Source of the DNA: Chromobacterium sp. IIBBL 290-4
Lineage (GTDB): Bacteria > Pseudomonadota > Gammaproteobacteria > Burkholderiales > Chromobacteriaceae
Direction: 5' to 3'
Length of the DNA stretch: 64,000 nt
Assembly (NCBI RefSeq): GCF_024207115.1
Contig: NZ_CP100128.1
Coordinates: forward strand, 1,922,001-1,986,000
Shown: one piece after another, positions 43,359-51,742 of the stretch
Position numbering within the stretch: the first letter of the stretch is position 1
Layout: the number at the start of each line of letters is the position of its first letter
Program-made: the position numbers and the translations under genes
The notes under the pieces: generated by a model
Databases searched by the model: none
The model's input: only the letters and a program-made list of their open reading frames with translations
What the model was told of the DNA's origin: nothing

Positions 43359-45404
43359 TCAGAAAAGTGTGCAAAGTAGCCCCTGGGCCTTGCGCCATTG
43401 CCGGGCATACCAGTTGGTTTGCAGTGATTGTGTCTTGTTTTCCTGTTTTTGCTGCATAAGCAAGTCTACAACCGCTTCCACTCGAGCATAGCCGGCTTGG
43501 CCTGGAATGACGTAACGTGGGTAGGCGATCAGTGCGCCGTACACTAGCTCGTTAAGCGTGAGGCGACGTTTCCTTTCCGGCAAGGCGATATGGTCTTTTG
43601 TCAAGCCCCAGCCGGCGTAGAACGGAGCGCCATGGCAATGTACTGTTTTGCCTTGCAGCAGAGCCTCGAATCCGGCTAGCGAAGTCATGGTGTGAATCTC
43701 GTCGGCGGCGGCGATGCAGCTGGAGATGTCGGCATTTTCGACCACTTGATCGGCCAGCGCGGCCAATTGGCCAGCGTCGATATGGCCCGTGCGATTGCCG
43801 GACACCACATCCGGGTGCGGTTTGTAGACAATCCAGGCATCAGGCTGCTCCGCGCGGGCAGCCTGGAGCAATGCCAGATTGCTGTGAATGACCGGCGATC
43901 CCAACCTGATGGACGCGTCATCTTCCACTTGCCCCGGCACCAGTACGATCAATTTGCCGGCAGCTTCCGAACCCAATTGAAACCCGCTTCCCACGTTGTA
44001 TTTGCTGATGCGGCCGGATACCAGCCGGGCGCGCAGTTGCCTGGCCCGCAGGCAGTCCTCTTCGCTCGGGGCTGCCGCGTTCAGATGGCGTTGCAAATCG
44101 CTGTCCGATCGATAGGCGTAATACAGCCCGCCGCCATCGACCACCAAAGATAGCGGCGGCAGCAAGTGGGAGCCCAATCCGACCGAGCGCAAAAAGCCGT
44201 CCTCCATCGCCAGCAGCGGGATATTTCTTGCCCGGCATGCTTCTTGAAGCTCGCTCTTCATGCCCCAGGCCACAACTTTGCTGTCATGCGGCAATTGTCG
44301 CGGAAGCTTCCGCACAAAGCGCAGCCGATTTTGCGGTGACTTGAGAAACGGCCATACCACGGCGCGTTTCCATAGGGTCATGCCGACGCACCACAGGATG
44401 CCGCTAGCTTGTTCCCTCAGTTCCCGGTTTAGGCGTATCCATTCCGCCACGTCGAAAAATGAACCGGGCTCACCGGTTTCCGGCTGAATATAACGGGCAT
44501 AGCGCAGATAAGCGGCATGAAACAACTCCTCCAGCGTGCATTGACGGCGGCGGCGCTGGAGTAGCGTGGGCATCTCCGGATGCCTGTCATCGGTCAGCCC
44601 CCAGCCGGCATACCAGGGCATGCCAAAGCAGACTACTTTGCAGCCGGCTGCCAGCGCTTCAAAGCCCATGTGCGAGGTAGCGGTGTATACCACATCAAAC
44701 TGAGGGAGGAGGGATTGCGGGCAGGCGTCCTGATCTAAGCAATGCGCGGCGTGCGGAACCTCAGACAAATAACCGCGCCGCTTGCCGGCCACAACATCAG
44801 GATGGCGTTTGATCCAGATCTCAGCTGTGGGGTTCTCGCGTTGAGCGGTTGCGAGCATATTGCGAAAAGTATCGGCGTTCGCGCAGCCAAACCGGACGGA
44901 AACATCACCATATGTCTGGTCGATGACTAGCACACGCTTCGCAGAGCCTTTCGGAGGCAAAAGTAGAGATGGCGCATGGTTGTATTTTGAAAGGCGGTAC
45001 AAGCTTAGTAACGCCAGTCCGCGTTTCGCCTCGATTCTAGCCGCCGCATCCAGTTGCCCGTCGGCTATCAAGCGTTCTAGCCGGGAAGGCTGCGTGGCGT
45101 CATAGTAAATACCAACGTCGTCCACAACGATTGAAAGCAATTGGCTTCCTGTGACACCCAAACCCAAGCTGCGAAGGAAGCCGTCCTCGAGTCGCCAGCA
45201 AGGCAGCATATAGTGTTGGGCCAATGACTGCGCACGAATCCCGCTGGTGCGAAGCCCCCAGCCTGCAAACGCCTGAGCGCCATTTGCAGGCGTTTGTCCT
45301 GGCAGCAAGATGGACATTTTGGCTTGAAAAAATGCAGCCAGCTCAGGCTGCCTCCATAGTCCATGGTCTCGCCATGAAACAAAGAATGTGGGTGTGAGGC
45401 TCAT
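43359..45404 (-). CDS. kpsC: Capsule poly-Kdo transferase KpsC
   Basis: Adds alternating beta-linked Kdo residues to build the poly-Kdo linker on which the capsule chain is grown. 681 residues (E. coli 675). It has two homologous glycosyltransferase halves, each with a RLEDGFLRSLGLG / MEDGFLRSVGLGS motif, VVDDVGIYYDA / VVDGGGLYYAY, and SKYNHAP / SKYNVGSGF. HPDVV and GWGLTDDRHP / GWGLTKDH are also duplicated. I set the start at 45404, where the ATG overlaps the stop of the CgeB-like gene (ATGA); an earlier in-frame start would lie inside that gene. Confidence 0.95.
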   Translation of the reverse strand: MSLTPTFFVSWRDHGLWRQPELAAFFQAKMSILLPGQTPANGAQAFAGWGLRTSGIRAQSLAQHYMLPCWRLEDGFLRSLGLGVTGSQLLSIVVDDVGIYYDATQPSRLERLIADGQLDAAARIEAKRGLALLSLYRLSKYNHAPSLLLPPKGSAKRVLVIDQTYGDVSVRFGCANADTFRNMLATAQRENPTAEIWIKRHPDVVAGKRRGYLSEVPHAAHCLDQDACPQSLLPQFDVVYTATSHMGFEALAAGCKVVCFGMPWYAGWGLTDDRHPEMPTLLQRRRRQCTLEELFHAAYLRYARYIQPETGEPGSFFDVAEWIRLNRELREQASGILWCVGMTLWKRAVVWPFLKSPQNRLRFVRKLPRQLPHDSKVVAWGMKSELQEACRARNIPLLAMEDGFLRSVGLGSHLLPPLSLVVDGGGLYYAYRSDSDLQRHLNAAAPSEEDCLRARQLRARLVSGRISKYNVGSGFQLGSEAAGKLIVLVPGQVEDDASIRLGSPVIHSNLALLQAARAEQPDAWIVYKPHPDVVSGNRTGHIDAGQLAALADQVVENADISSCIAAADEIHTMTSLAGFEALLQGKTVHCHGAPFYAGWGLTKDHIALPERKRRLTLNELVYGALIAYPRYVIPGQAGYARVEAVVDLLMQQKQENKTQSLQTNWYARQWRKAQGLLCTLF

Positions 45405-46417
45405 AAGAGATCTATGCCAGTGACTGAAGAGATCTGTTCCAGTCGATGTTTCCAAGTATGATGGCGCGAGACATATTCAGCCCCGGCTCTTGCCTGTTCC
45501 AGATCGATTGCGCTTGGTCCATCACGATACAGGCGGTCAAATAGCTCTCGCGTCTCAGAAGCCTCCCTGACAACGTGACAGTAGTCTTTGAAAATAGCGT
45601 CTACAGCCCGGCTCGGATTAGTAACGGCAATGCCTCCGCAGGCGATAACCTCTACCAGCCTGCGGGAGAACATGGTAGCCGAGTTTTCTACCGTATTGAT
45701 ATTCAGAGAAACCAGGTAGTCTTTATACATTTGAGCTGTTTGTGCGTAAGGAATTGCGGGCAATACTTCAAGACCGGCAATGTCGGGGTATCGATAGTGT
45801 TCGGCCTTTCTGTCTGAATTACGGTCGCGCACACTAACTCCTAAGCCGCTATTACATGCCTCCTGAAATAGCATGTTTTGCCATTCCCGTCGTTTGGGAT
45901 GAATATGTTGACTATAGCTGCCGACAAAATTGGCGCGGCGATGTTTGAAGTCAAAACCGGTAAAGCAATGTAGCTTGGGTTGTACGGCAAACATCAGGGT
46001 ATGTATAGAGGCGTGCTCCCCCATTACTGCCTTATAACGTGGAATGCAACTTTTATCTACTGTAAATACATGATCGAATAACTTGGCGCTATCGATGAAA
46101 CGATCGAAGTGCACGCCATCCTCTTTATTCCAGAATACAGTTACAATCCCTTTGCTTTTGGCATGGCTAACCAGGCGGCGCAATGCTTGATTATTACGTT
46201 TAGGATGGTCAGCATAGGAGGCGATTTTGAACTTCCATGCGTTCCGCCAACCGTTCCACGCCGATTCAACCATCAATACCGGCGCATGTCTTAGCCATCT
46301 AGGGCGGTATATATGCCAAGGTGTCGCCATGTTAAGGCTAAGCTGCGCCTGCAAGGCATCACGGGTCAGCTCGTCCGATATCAAAGTAATCCTTGGCGTG
46401 GCAGAGAAATCAAACAT
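45401..46417 (-). CDS. CgeB-like glycosyltransferase
   Basis: 338 residues resembling the CgeB/spore-maturation-type glycosyltransferases (Glyco_trans_1-like C-terminal part). VFWNKEDGVHFDRFIDSAKLFDHVFT (interrupted by no gap in the protein) and TMFSRRLVEVIACGG are also found, with small changes, in the middle of the 1315-residue protein of this locus, so the two are paralogues. It probably adds one sugar of the repeat unit in the cytoplasm. It overlaps the upstream gene by 8 bases and kpsC by 4. Confidence 0.78.
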   Translation of the reverse strand: MFDFSATPRITLISDELTRDALQAQLSLNMATPWHIYRPRWLRHAPVLMVESAWNGWRNAWKFKIASYADHPKRNNQALRRLVSHAKSKGIVTVFWNKEDGVHFDRFIDSAKLFDHVFTVDKSCIPRYKAVMGEHASIHTLMFAVQPKLHCFTGFDFKHRRANFVGSYSQHIHPKRREWQNMLFQEACNSGLGVSVRDRNSDRKAEHYRYPDIAGLEVLPAIPYAQTAQMYKDYLVSLNINTVENSATMFSRRLVEVIACGGIAVTNPSRAVDAIFKDYCHVVREASETRELFDRLYRDGPSAIDLEQARAGAEYVSRHHTWKHRLEQISSVTGIDLL

Positions 46418-48008
46418 TGCTTATGTCATCAAGTGCAGGTTTTGTCAGGATAAAAATAGGCATGAACTCACCGGTCATGAAATCCTCTCCCTGTTCTACC
46501 TGTACCTGAAATCCTATTCGGCCAAGCAGTTCTTGTAGATCATTCAGGCCATAACGGCGAAATGACCCTACGCCAAACTCTTTTAATGCGGCTTCTCCAT
46601 AATGCTCGGTTTGGTTTTCATTGCTGGTTGTCGGCTCATGCTCCCGGCAGGGTACGGTTAATACAGTTACTCCGCCAGGAGTCAGTACGCGGTACATTTC
46701 CGCCAACGCGCGCTCGTCATTCTGAACGTGGTTGAGAATATGAATGGAAAAGAAACCATCGTAACTGGCGGAGTCAACAGGATGCATATCCTGCACATCC
46801 ATTTGCAAGTTGCATTCGCCGACCGGGCGGATATCGAAATTTAATACCTCCCTGCATGGCTTTAAAAAGGTATGGAGCTCCAAGCGGTTGGCAAAGTTGG
46901 CCAGAACCTTTCGTCCAGCCAGTGGATTGCCGATGCGGGTGAATACATCCAATAGCTGGCGATGCCGGGCGCGGGCTCCACAGGCTGGGCAGATATCGCT
47001 TTGAGGCTTTTGACCAAATTCTCCGCCACATATCGAGCAGCTAGTGCTGATTCCAGTCACCGGAACGGATTGTGCATGGCAGACAGGGTTCTCACGCGCG
47101 GGCAGGCTGTTCAAATAGGAGCGGTACGTCATCGGGCGCGTATGTTTGGTCAGGTGTTGACATATCCGATGCAGCCGTTCTTCATGCTCAGGCGCATGGC
47201 TGTCGAATATTTCACCGTTGCGACGCATCAAGGACCACGAATGCAGCGTCAAATTGAAAGTCTGAATGCGCTTGCGCTGCTTGACGCGAGAGAACGCGCC
47301 TTCATAAACCTGCCAGTTGGAAGATAGTGGCTCGGGGGCGCAATCTACAGGCAGCTCCAGCATGCCATTGGGCCAGTAAAACAGCTCGTTGCGTTGTCCG
47401 GCAGGGCCGGCTTGCCAGCTGCCTGCATGACGCTGGGCGTTGAACTGGCTTAGGGCCACAAAGCCGGCGGAGAGAGCCGCGTCTATCGTATGCTGGTTGA
47501 AACGGAAAGCGCCGGCGCGAAACACCTGCGGTTTTTCACCATATAGCTGGTAAAACTTGAGTGCGGAATACTGTAAAAAGGCCTGGTTGAGGCGTGCATC
47601 CAGCTGGTCGCAACCTGCCGGGCCGCCAAAATCGGCATCCGGCAAGCCCCACTGCCGCAGTAACCACTCAGAATGCAGGTGTACTTGCAATTCATGTCCC
47701 TGATTGCGCAGATAGTCGCCCACCTGGCGCATGGCCTTGTCGCCGTAAAGCGCGCAGGCAGCCATGTCTATCATGAAACTGGCCTGCAAATTGTGCTCGC
47801 CCAGAATCCGGCAGATGCGGCGCAGGCCATATTCCTTATTGGCCACCTTGCCCCAGATCAGCCGGTCAATGGCATCGGTGTCTTCAGGGTGGCGCCCTGG
47901 CAGGGCCTCCACGTCAAACGACAAAAAGGAAATCGGCCGTTTGGCTGTTTCCCGTAAGATATTGGTGGGTTTCAACTTGTCCGCCCATTGCGGCAATATT
48001 TTAAACAT
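46410..48008 (-). CDS. WalW/NodB-like deacetylase fused to a zinc-ribbon SAM methyltransferase
   Basis: 532 residues. The N-terminal half (about 20-310) is a polysaccharide-deacetylase-like fold with SFDVEALPGR in place of the usual TFDDG, LQVHLHSEW, and RAGAFRFN. A zinc-ribbon-like segment (CSICGGEF ... CPACGARARHR) follows, then a class I methyltransferase (about 390-525) with LNFDIRPVGECNLQMD and FSIHILNHV. AGGAG lies just before the ATG at 48008. It could deacetylate and methylate the same capsule sugar; the substrate is unknown. The N-terminal half is paralogous to the next gene upstream. Confidence 0.78.
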   Translation of the reverse strand: MFKILPQWADKLKPTNILRETAKRPISFLSFDVEALPGRHPEDTDAIDRLIWGKVANKEYGLRRICRILGEHNLQASFMIDMAACALYGDKAMRQVGDYLRNQGHELQVHLHSEWLLRQWGLPDADFGGPAGCDQLDARLNQAFLQYSALKFYQLYGEKPQVFRAGAFRFNQHTIDAALSAGFVALSQFNAQRHAGSWQAGPAGQRNELFYWPNGMLELPVDCAPEPLSSNWQVYEGAFSRVKQRKRIQTFNLTLHSWSLMRRNGEIFDSHAPEHEERLHRICQHLTKHTRPMTYRSYLNSLPARENPVCHAQSVPVTGISTSCSICGGEFGQKPQSDICPACGARARHRQLLDVFTRIGNPLAGRKVLANFANRLELHTFLKPCREVLNFDIRPVGECNLQMDVQDMHPVDSASYDGFFSIHILNHVQNDERALAEMYRVLTPGGVTVLTVPCREHEPTTSNENQTEHYGEAALKEFGVGSFRRYGLNDLQELLGRIGFQVQVEQGEDFMTGEFMPIFILTKPALDDISNV

Positions 48009-48025
48009 GCAATCTCCTGCGGCGC

Positions 48026-48949
48026 TTAACCGCCAAGCAAACGTCGCCACCAAGGCATGGATTGGCTGGTGGAGTCGCTCTCCACGGTTGATGTCCGGCT
48101 AACGGCAGGCTGGCTGGTATCTTGTTGTTGAAGAAACTGGCCGTATGTTGTCTGAGTGGTATGGCTGGTCAGGTGCTCGCAAATTTTATGCAACCTGGCT
48201 TCGTGTTCAGGAGCAAAACGAACAAAATGTTCTCCCTGACGCTCAAGCAGGGACCAAGAGTGCAAGGTCAGGTTGAAGGTAGGGTATTGCTTGCGAAATC
48301 GCGCGCGGTCAAACCATCCCTCATAGATATTCCAATCGGAAGTCAAAGGCTCTGGAGAATAATCCACTGGCAGCTCCAGTAGTCGGTCGCTCCAGTAGAA
48401 ATAATCGTTATGGGCCAATGCGCCGGTGACTTGCCATTGATTTCCATGACGCTCGGCATTGAAATTGCTGAGCAGGCTAAAACCGGCCTGTTCCGCCGCC
48501 TGCACGGTGTGCTCATTGAATAAAAAGCCGCCGGCCCGGAATGCGCACGGTTCCAGCCCAAACAGCTTACGGTGCTTGTTGGCGGCGTAGTCCATGAAAC
48601 GCTGGTTCTGCTCCGCATCCAGCCGGTCCATGCCCACCGGGCCGGACAAGCCCAGCTCCATGCCCCAGCGCCGCACCAGCCATTCAGAATGCAAATGCAC
48701 GTGCAACTCATGGCCGCGTGACAGCACATACTCACCCACTGCCTGCATGGCGGCATCGCCATACAGCTCGCAACCGGCCAGGTCCAGCATGAAGCTGGCC
48801 TGCAGCCGATGCTGTTGCAGGATGTCGCAAATGCGGGCTATGCCGTACTCTCCGCCATCAAAGCGCCCCCAGATCAGCCGGTCGACGTGTTTGCTGTCGG
48901 CGCGGCCAGGAAGGGATTCGATATCAAAGCTGATGAATGATTTAATCAT
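48026..48949 (-). CDS. WalW/NodB-like polysaccharide deacetylase
   Basis: 307 residues, paralogue of the N-terminal half of the following gene: SFDIESLPGR, RLIWGRFDGGEYGIARIC, LHVHLHSEW, RAGGFLFNEHT, LELPVDYSPEPL and FNLTLHSWSLLER are shared. No methyltransferase is attached; the C-terminus ends SQSMPWWRRLLGG, a short amphipathic tail. The tandem pair probably arose by duplication. Metal-site residues (Asp, two His) are plausibly present, but the second Asp of NodB is Glu. Function is inferred from fold only. Confidence 0.75.
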   Translation of the reverse strand: MIKSFISFDIESLPGRADSKHVDRLIWGRFDGGEYGIARICDILQQHRLQASFMLDLAGCELYGDAAMQAVGEYVLSRGHELHVHLHSEWLVRRWGMELGLSGPVGMDRLDAEQNQRFMDYAANKHRKLFGLEPCAFRAGGFLFNEHTVQAAEQAGFSLLSNFNAERHGNQWQVTGALAHNDYFYWSDRLLELPVDYSPEPLTSDWNIYEGWFDRARFRKQYPTFNLTLHSWSLLERQGEHFVRFAPEHEARLHKICEHLTSHTTQTTYGQFLQQQDTSQPAVSRTSTVESDSTSQSMPWWRRLLGG

Positions 48950-49083
48950 GCCGTAAGAATGCCATGCATCAGTAATTTTTATAATTTCGCTATTGAAGCG
49001 TCACTTGCATGTGGAAAATGCGATTTTGGTGACGTTCACAATGTGAATTTATTTTGGTGTTCAAGTAATAATTGAATATCAAC

Positions 49084-50463
49084 TTATATGTTGAGTAGCA
49101 ATTGGTTTGCCATTGCGTTAATTATTCTCTTATTCTCTTCCTCTATATCTTTGTCAGGATTGATTGACTCCCCCCCAATTGGTTGCACTTTCCATGATAT
49201 TTTCTTTGCGTCTGCAATTAGGGATTTGTAATTTTCAATCCATTCCCTCTCCCATTCTATCAAAATGGAATAATCCGTTATTTTTTCTATCAAGGTTATA
49301 TATTTTTTTAAGTTAGATATAGTGATGCTATGTTCAAGACCTGATGAAAATATTTCAATTGGATCAAATATACATACATCAAAATATTGTCCATTGGAGA
49401 CGATTGTAATCAGGTCATTAAATGAAGCATAGTGTATGATAGGGTTGGTGGGTAATGAATTAGATACTTTTGCTGCGACTTGCCTGCTTGATATCCCAAG
49501 AGTAAGTATGGAGATTGCTGTTTTTTTGTCAATTCTTTTTCTGGTTAGCGACTGAAGAATATGCTTTTTTTTTACCTTAGATTGTAGACGAACAAGATCA
49601 TCAATTTCTGTTCTTACTTTATCCTCTATTCTTTCAATCTCAGTTATGAATTTTCCTGGATAGCCAATTGGGGAGGATTTTGTAATTTTTTCTAGATACT
49701 CAATATTCTCCGGAGATAGCCCGAATGTGCTCCAAAATGGATCTTTATCTTTCAGTTCTTTCTTTTCTGATGATTTTTTAAATCTCGCCAGCATTGCAAA
49801 GTACGAGTTGTCACAAAATGGATGCCTTGTATATAAATATGATCCTGGGGATAGTTTTATGCTGGTGGAGCCATTGGCACCATTTACTTTCTTAAAATGG
49901 TCTATAACTGTCATGTGTGATATTGAGAATATACCTGCAGTGTTAATGTGTGGTTGAAATGCAAGTGATAATCCAATCGATAAACTATTCTCATGGATAG
50001 GTTTTATAGCCTTCTCTTCGCAAAGATAGTCATATCCTGAGTCAAGCCCGATTGCGGTTATTTCATGATGCTTTATTAATTCCACAGCTTGATTTTGTAT
50101 ATTCTCAATGGCTTCAATATGCATGGCATCGTCATCGTCAATTCGACTTTGAATGATGATTGATGGCTCTTCTGAGGCGATCCTATATTTTGTTATTTCA
50201 ACTGATTTTTGAATTCGATCAGAGTATTTTGATACTGCGACTAAGGTGATCATTTCAAATGATTCTGTAGTACGTATTAAATTACTCTTTATCAACTCAC
50301 TACAGTTCTCATCAAATAAAATATACCATGTAAAATTTTTACTGGTTTGAGATGCCATTGATGGAATGGTTATATTTTTTAGTATTTCTAATCTGTACAG
50401 TGAAACTAGCTCATCTTCCACGCCGATGCAAAAAGGTGTAAAAAATAAGTGCAATATTTTCAT
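49084..50463 (-). CDS. Putative glycosyltransferase (rhamnosyltransferase-like), low GC
   Basis: 459 residues. The N-terminal ~280 residues (ILHLFFTPFCIGVEDEL, TIPSMASQTSKNFTWYILFDE, IIIQSRIDDDDAMH) resemble the putative rhamnosyltransferase family with a DxD-like acidic cluster. The C-terminal part (EIFSSGLEHSITISNLKKY) is unassigned. It is far more AT-rich than the genes on either side, typical of a laterally acquired capsule-specific gene. About 130 AT-rich, gene-free bases lie on its 3' side. The sugar is not predictable. Confidence 0.65.
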   Translation of the reverse strand: MKILHLFFTPFCIGVEDELVSLYRLEILKNITIPSMASQTSKNFTWYILFDENCSELIKSNLIRTTESFEMITLVAVSKYSDRIQKSVEITKYRIASEEPSIIIQSRIDDDDAMHIEAIENIQNQAVELIKHHEITAIGLDSGYDYLCEEKAIKPIHENSLSIGLSLAFQPHINTAGIFSISHMTVIDHFKKVNGANGSTSIKLSPGSYLYTRHPFCDNSYFAMLARFKKSSEKKELKDKDPFWSTFGLSPENIEYLEKITKSSPIGYPGKFITEIERIEDKVRTEIDDLVRLQSKVKKKHILQSLTRKRIDKKTAISILTLGISSRQVAAKVSNSLPTNPIIHYASFNDLITIVSNGQYFDVCIFDPIEIFSSGLEHSITISNLKKYITLIEKITDYSILIEWEREWIENYKSLIADAKKISWKVQPIGGESINPDKDIEEENKRIINAMANQLLLNI

Positions 50464-50550
50464 AAATTAACTTTCTAATTATTAATTTTCAGAGGGTGCT
50501 ATATATTTTAAGCTTGGCATTGTTTGGAATGTGATACTCTGGATTTGTAA

Positions 50551-50678
50551 GCTTTATTGCATAACTCTAAATTACGCCGGAAAATGATGGATTTGGGTAG
50601 AAAATTTCACAAATACGCTGAAATTTTCTCAGGATTTTTGCCTCGCCGTGGAGTAAAATTTAGCGATGCAACAAAGCC
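50551..50678. mobile_element. MITE-like element, 128 bp
   Basis: The right end is TGCAACAAAGCC, identical for 12 bases to the end of the insertion sequence at 8518. The left end is GCTTTATTGCATAA, an imperfect partner. Inside, AGAAAATTTC (50599-50608) and GAAATTTTCT (50620-50629) form a perfect 10-bp dyad. There is no coding frame. It fits a non-autonomous derivative or remnant of an IS5-family element, lying in the gap between two low-GC capsule genes. No target duplication is evident. Confidence 0.6.
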
Positions 50679-50734
50679 ATATTTATCACAATACCTGAAT
50701 TGACTTGATCTTACATGTAAGGCTACCAATTTTA

Positions 50735-51742
50735 TTACTCTGTTTGATTAATGTTGTTTACGGTTGTAAAATTAATTTCCGCCCCGATCATATATGCAAT
50801 GCATGATCTAAATTCATTATATCCCCTATCGTCCCATCTTCCGGGATGAATTTGAACTTGCGATATTTCTTGATCTTTTGTTCTCTCAAATCTTTCAATA
50901 AAAGCGAGTAAATTCGGCTGACCATCACCATTTTTATTTAGCTCCGGCGTGATATTTCTTGGGAAGTCTGTTTCAAAGATTATATCTAGGTTGTGACTTT
51001 TTGCCACTTCAATCACGTTGTCATTTACTTTATTAAATGGAGCACCAAATATGGTTAGGTTTTGATCAAAAATTTTTTTGAACGCATCTAGTGTTTTTGT
51101 TACTTCGTTCTCTATTTCATATCTTGGGATTAGAGTGAGGTCTTTATGGCTCCATGAGTGATGCCATATTTCTATATTGTTTTCTCCAAGCTGATTTTTT
51201 ATAAATTCAATTTGATATTTGGAGGCATTTTCTAATGTGTTACCAATAACGCCTATGCTTGCAGGTATTTTAAATTCGTTGCATATTTCAATGACGCGAG
51301 AAAATTTACTAAATGACTCATCAAATCGCAAATCATCTACTTTAAGTATTACTTTTCTCTTAGGTCTATCGTTTGATGATAATTGTGTGATTTTTAGTTG
51401 CCGTATTTCTTTTACTAACTCATTGCCCCAAGGAATAATTTTATATTTGAATTTTTTGCAGCCGCGGGGCGGGGTTATACGAATATCAAATATGTTTAAA
51501 TACTTTTCGGTTTCAAGGTATCGAAAATAAGATATCTTGGGATTGTCTGCGCGATATACTCCAGTTTTTTTTTCATCTATATTGAAACTATCAAAATCAA
51601 ATGCTAAAAGAGCTTGTTTGGCCTTTTGGGGAGAAGAAGCTTCAATAATGAAAGAAAAAATTACCTCTGACTCATCTTTAAGAGATAACTCTTCATAATC
51701 AGATGAGTGTGTTAATTGTATATTGTTTTTATTTATTAGCAT
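50735..51742 (-). CDS. Polysaccharide deacetylase-like protein, low GC
   Basis: 335 residues. An N-terminal ~110-residue beta-rich region precedes a NodB-like domain with KVDDLRFDES (metal-site Asp), IEIWHHSWSHKDLT (HxxxH, metal-binding), and FGAPFNKVND. It is very AT-rich. Its 3' end is followed by the MITE-like element, and its start overlaps the end of the large glycosyltransferase by 14 bases. It probably modifies the capsule polymer or its precursor (inference). Not closely similar to the two WalW-like proteins. Confidence 0.72.
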   Translation of the reverse strand: MLINKNNIQLTHSSDYEELSLKDESEVIFSFIIEASSPQKAKQALLAFDFDSFNIDEKKTGVYRADNPKISYFRYLETEKYLNIFDIRITPPRGCKKFKYKIIPWGNELVKEIRQLKITQLSSNDRPKRKVILKVDDLRFDESFSKFSRVIEICNEFKIPASIGVIGNTLENASKYQIEFIKNQLGENNIEIWHHSWSHKDLTLIPRYEIENEVTKTLDAFKKIFDQNLTIFGAPFNKVNDNVIEVAKSHNLDIIFETDFPRNITPELNKNGDGQPNLLAFIERFERTKDQEISQVQIHPGRWDDRGYNEFRSCIAYMIGAEINFTTVNNINQTE

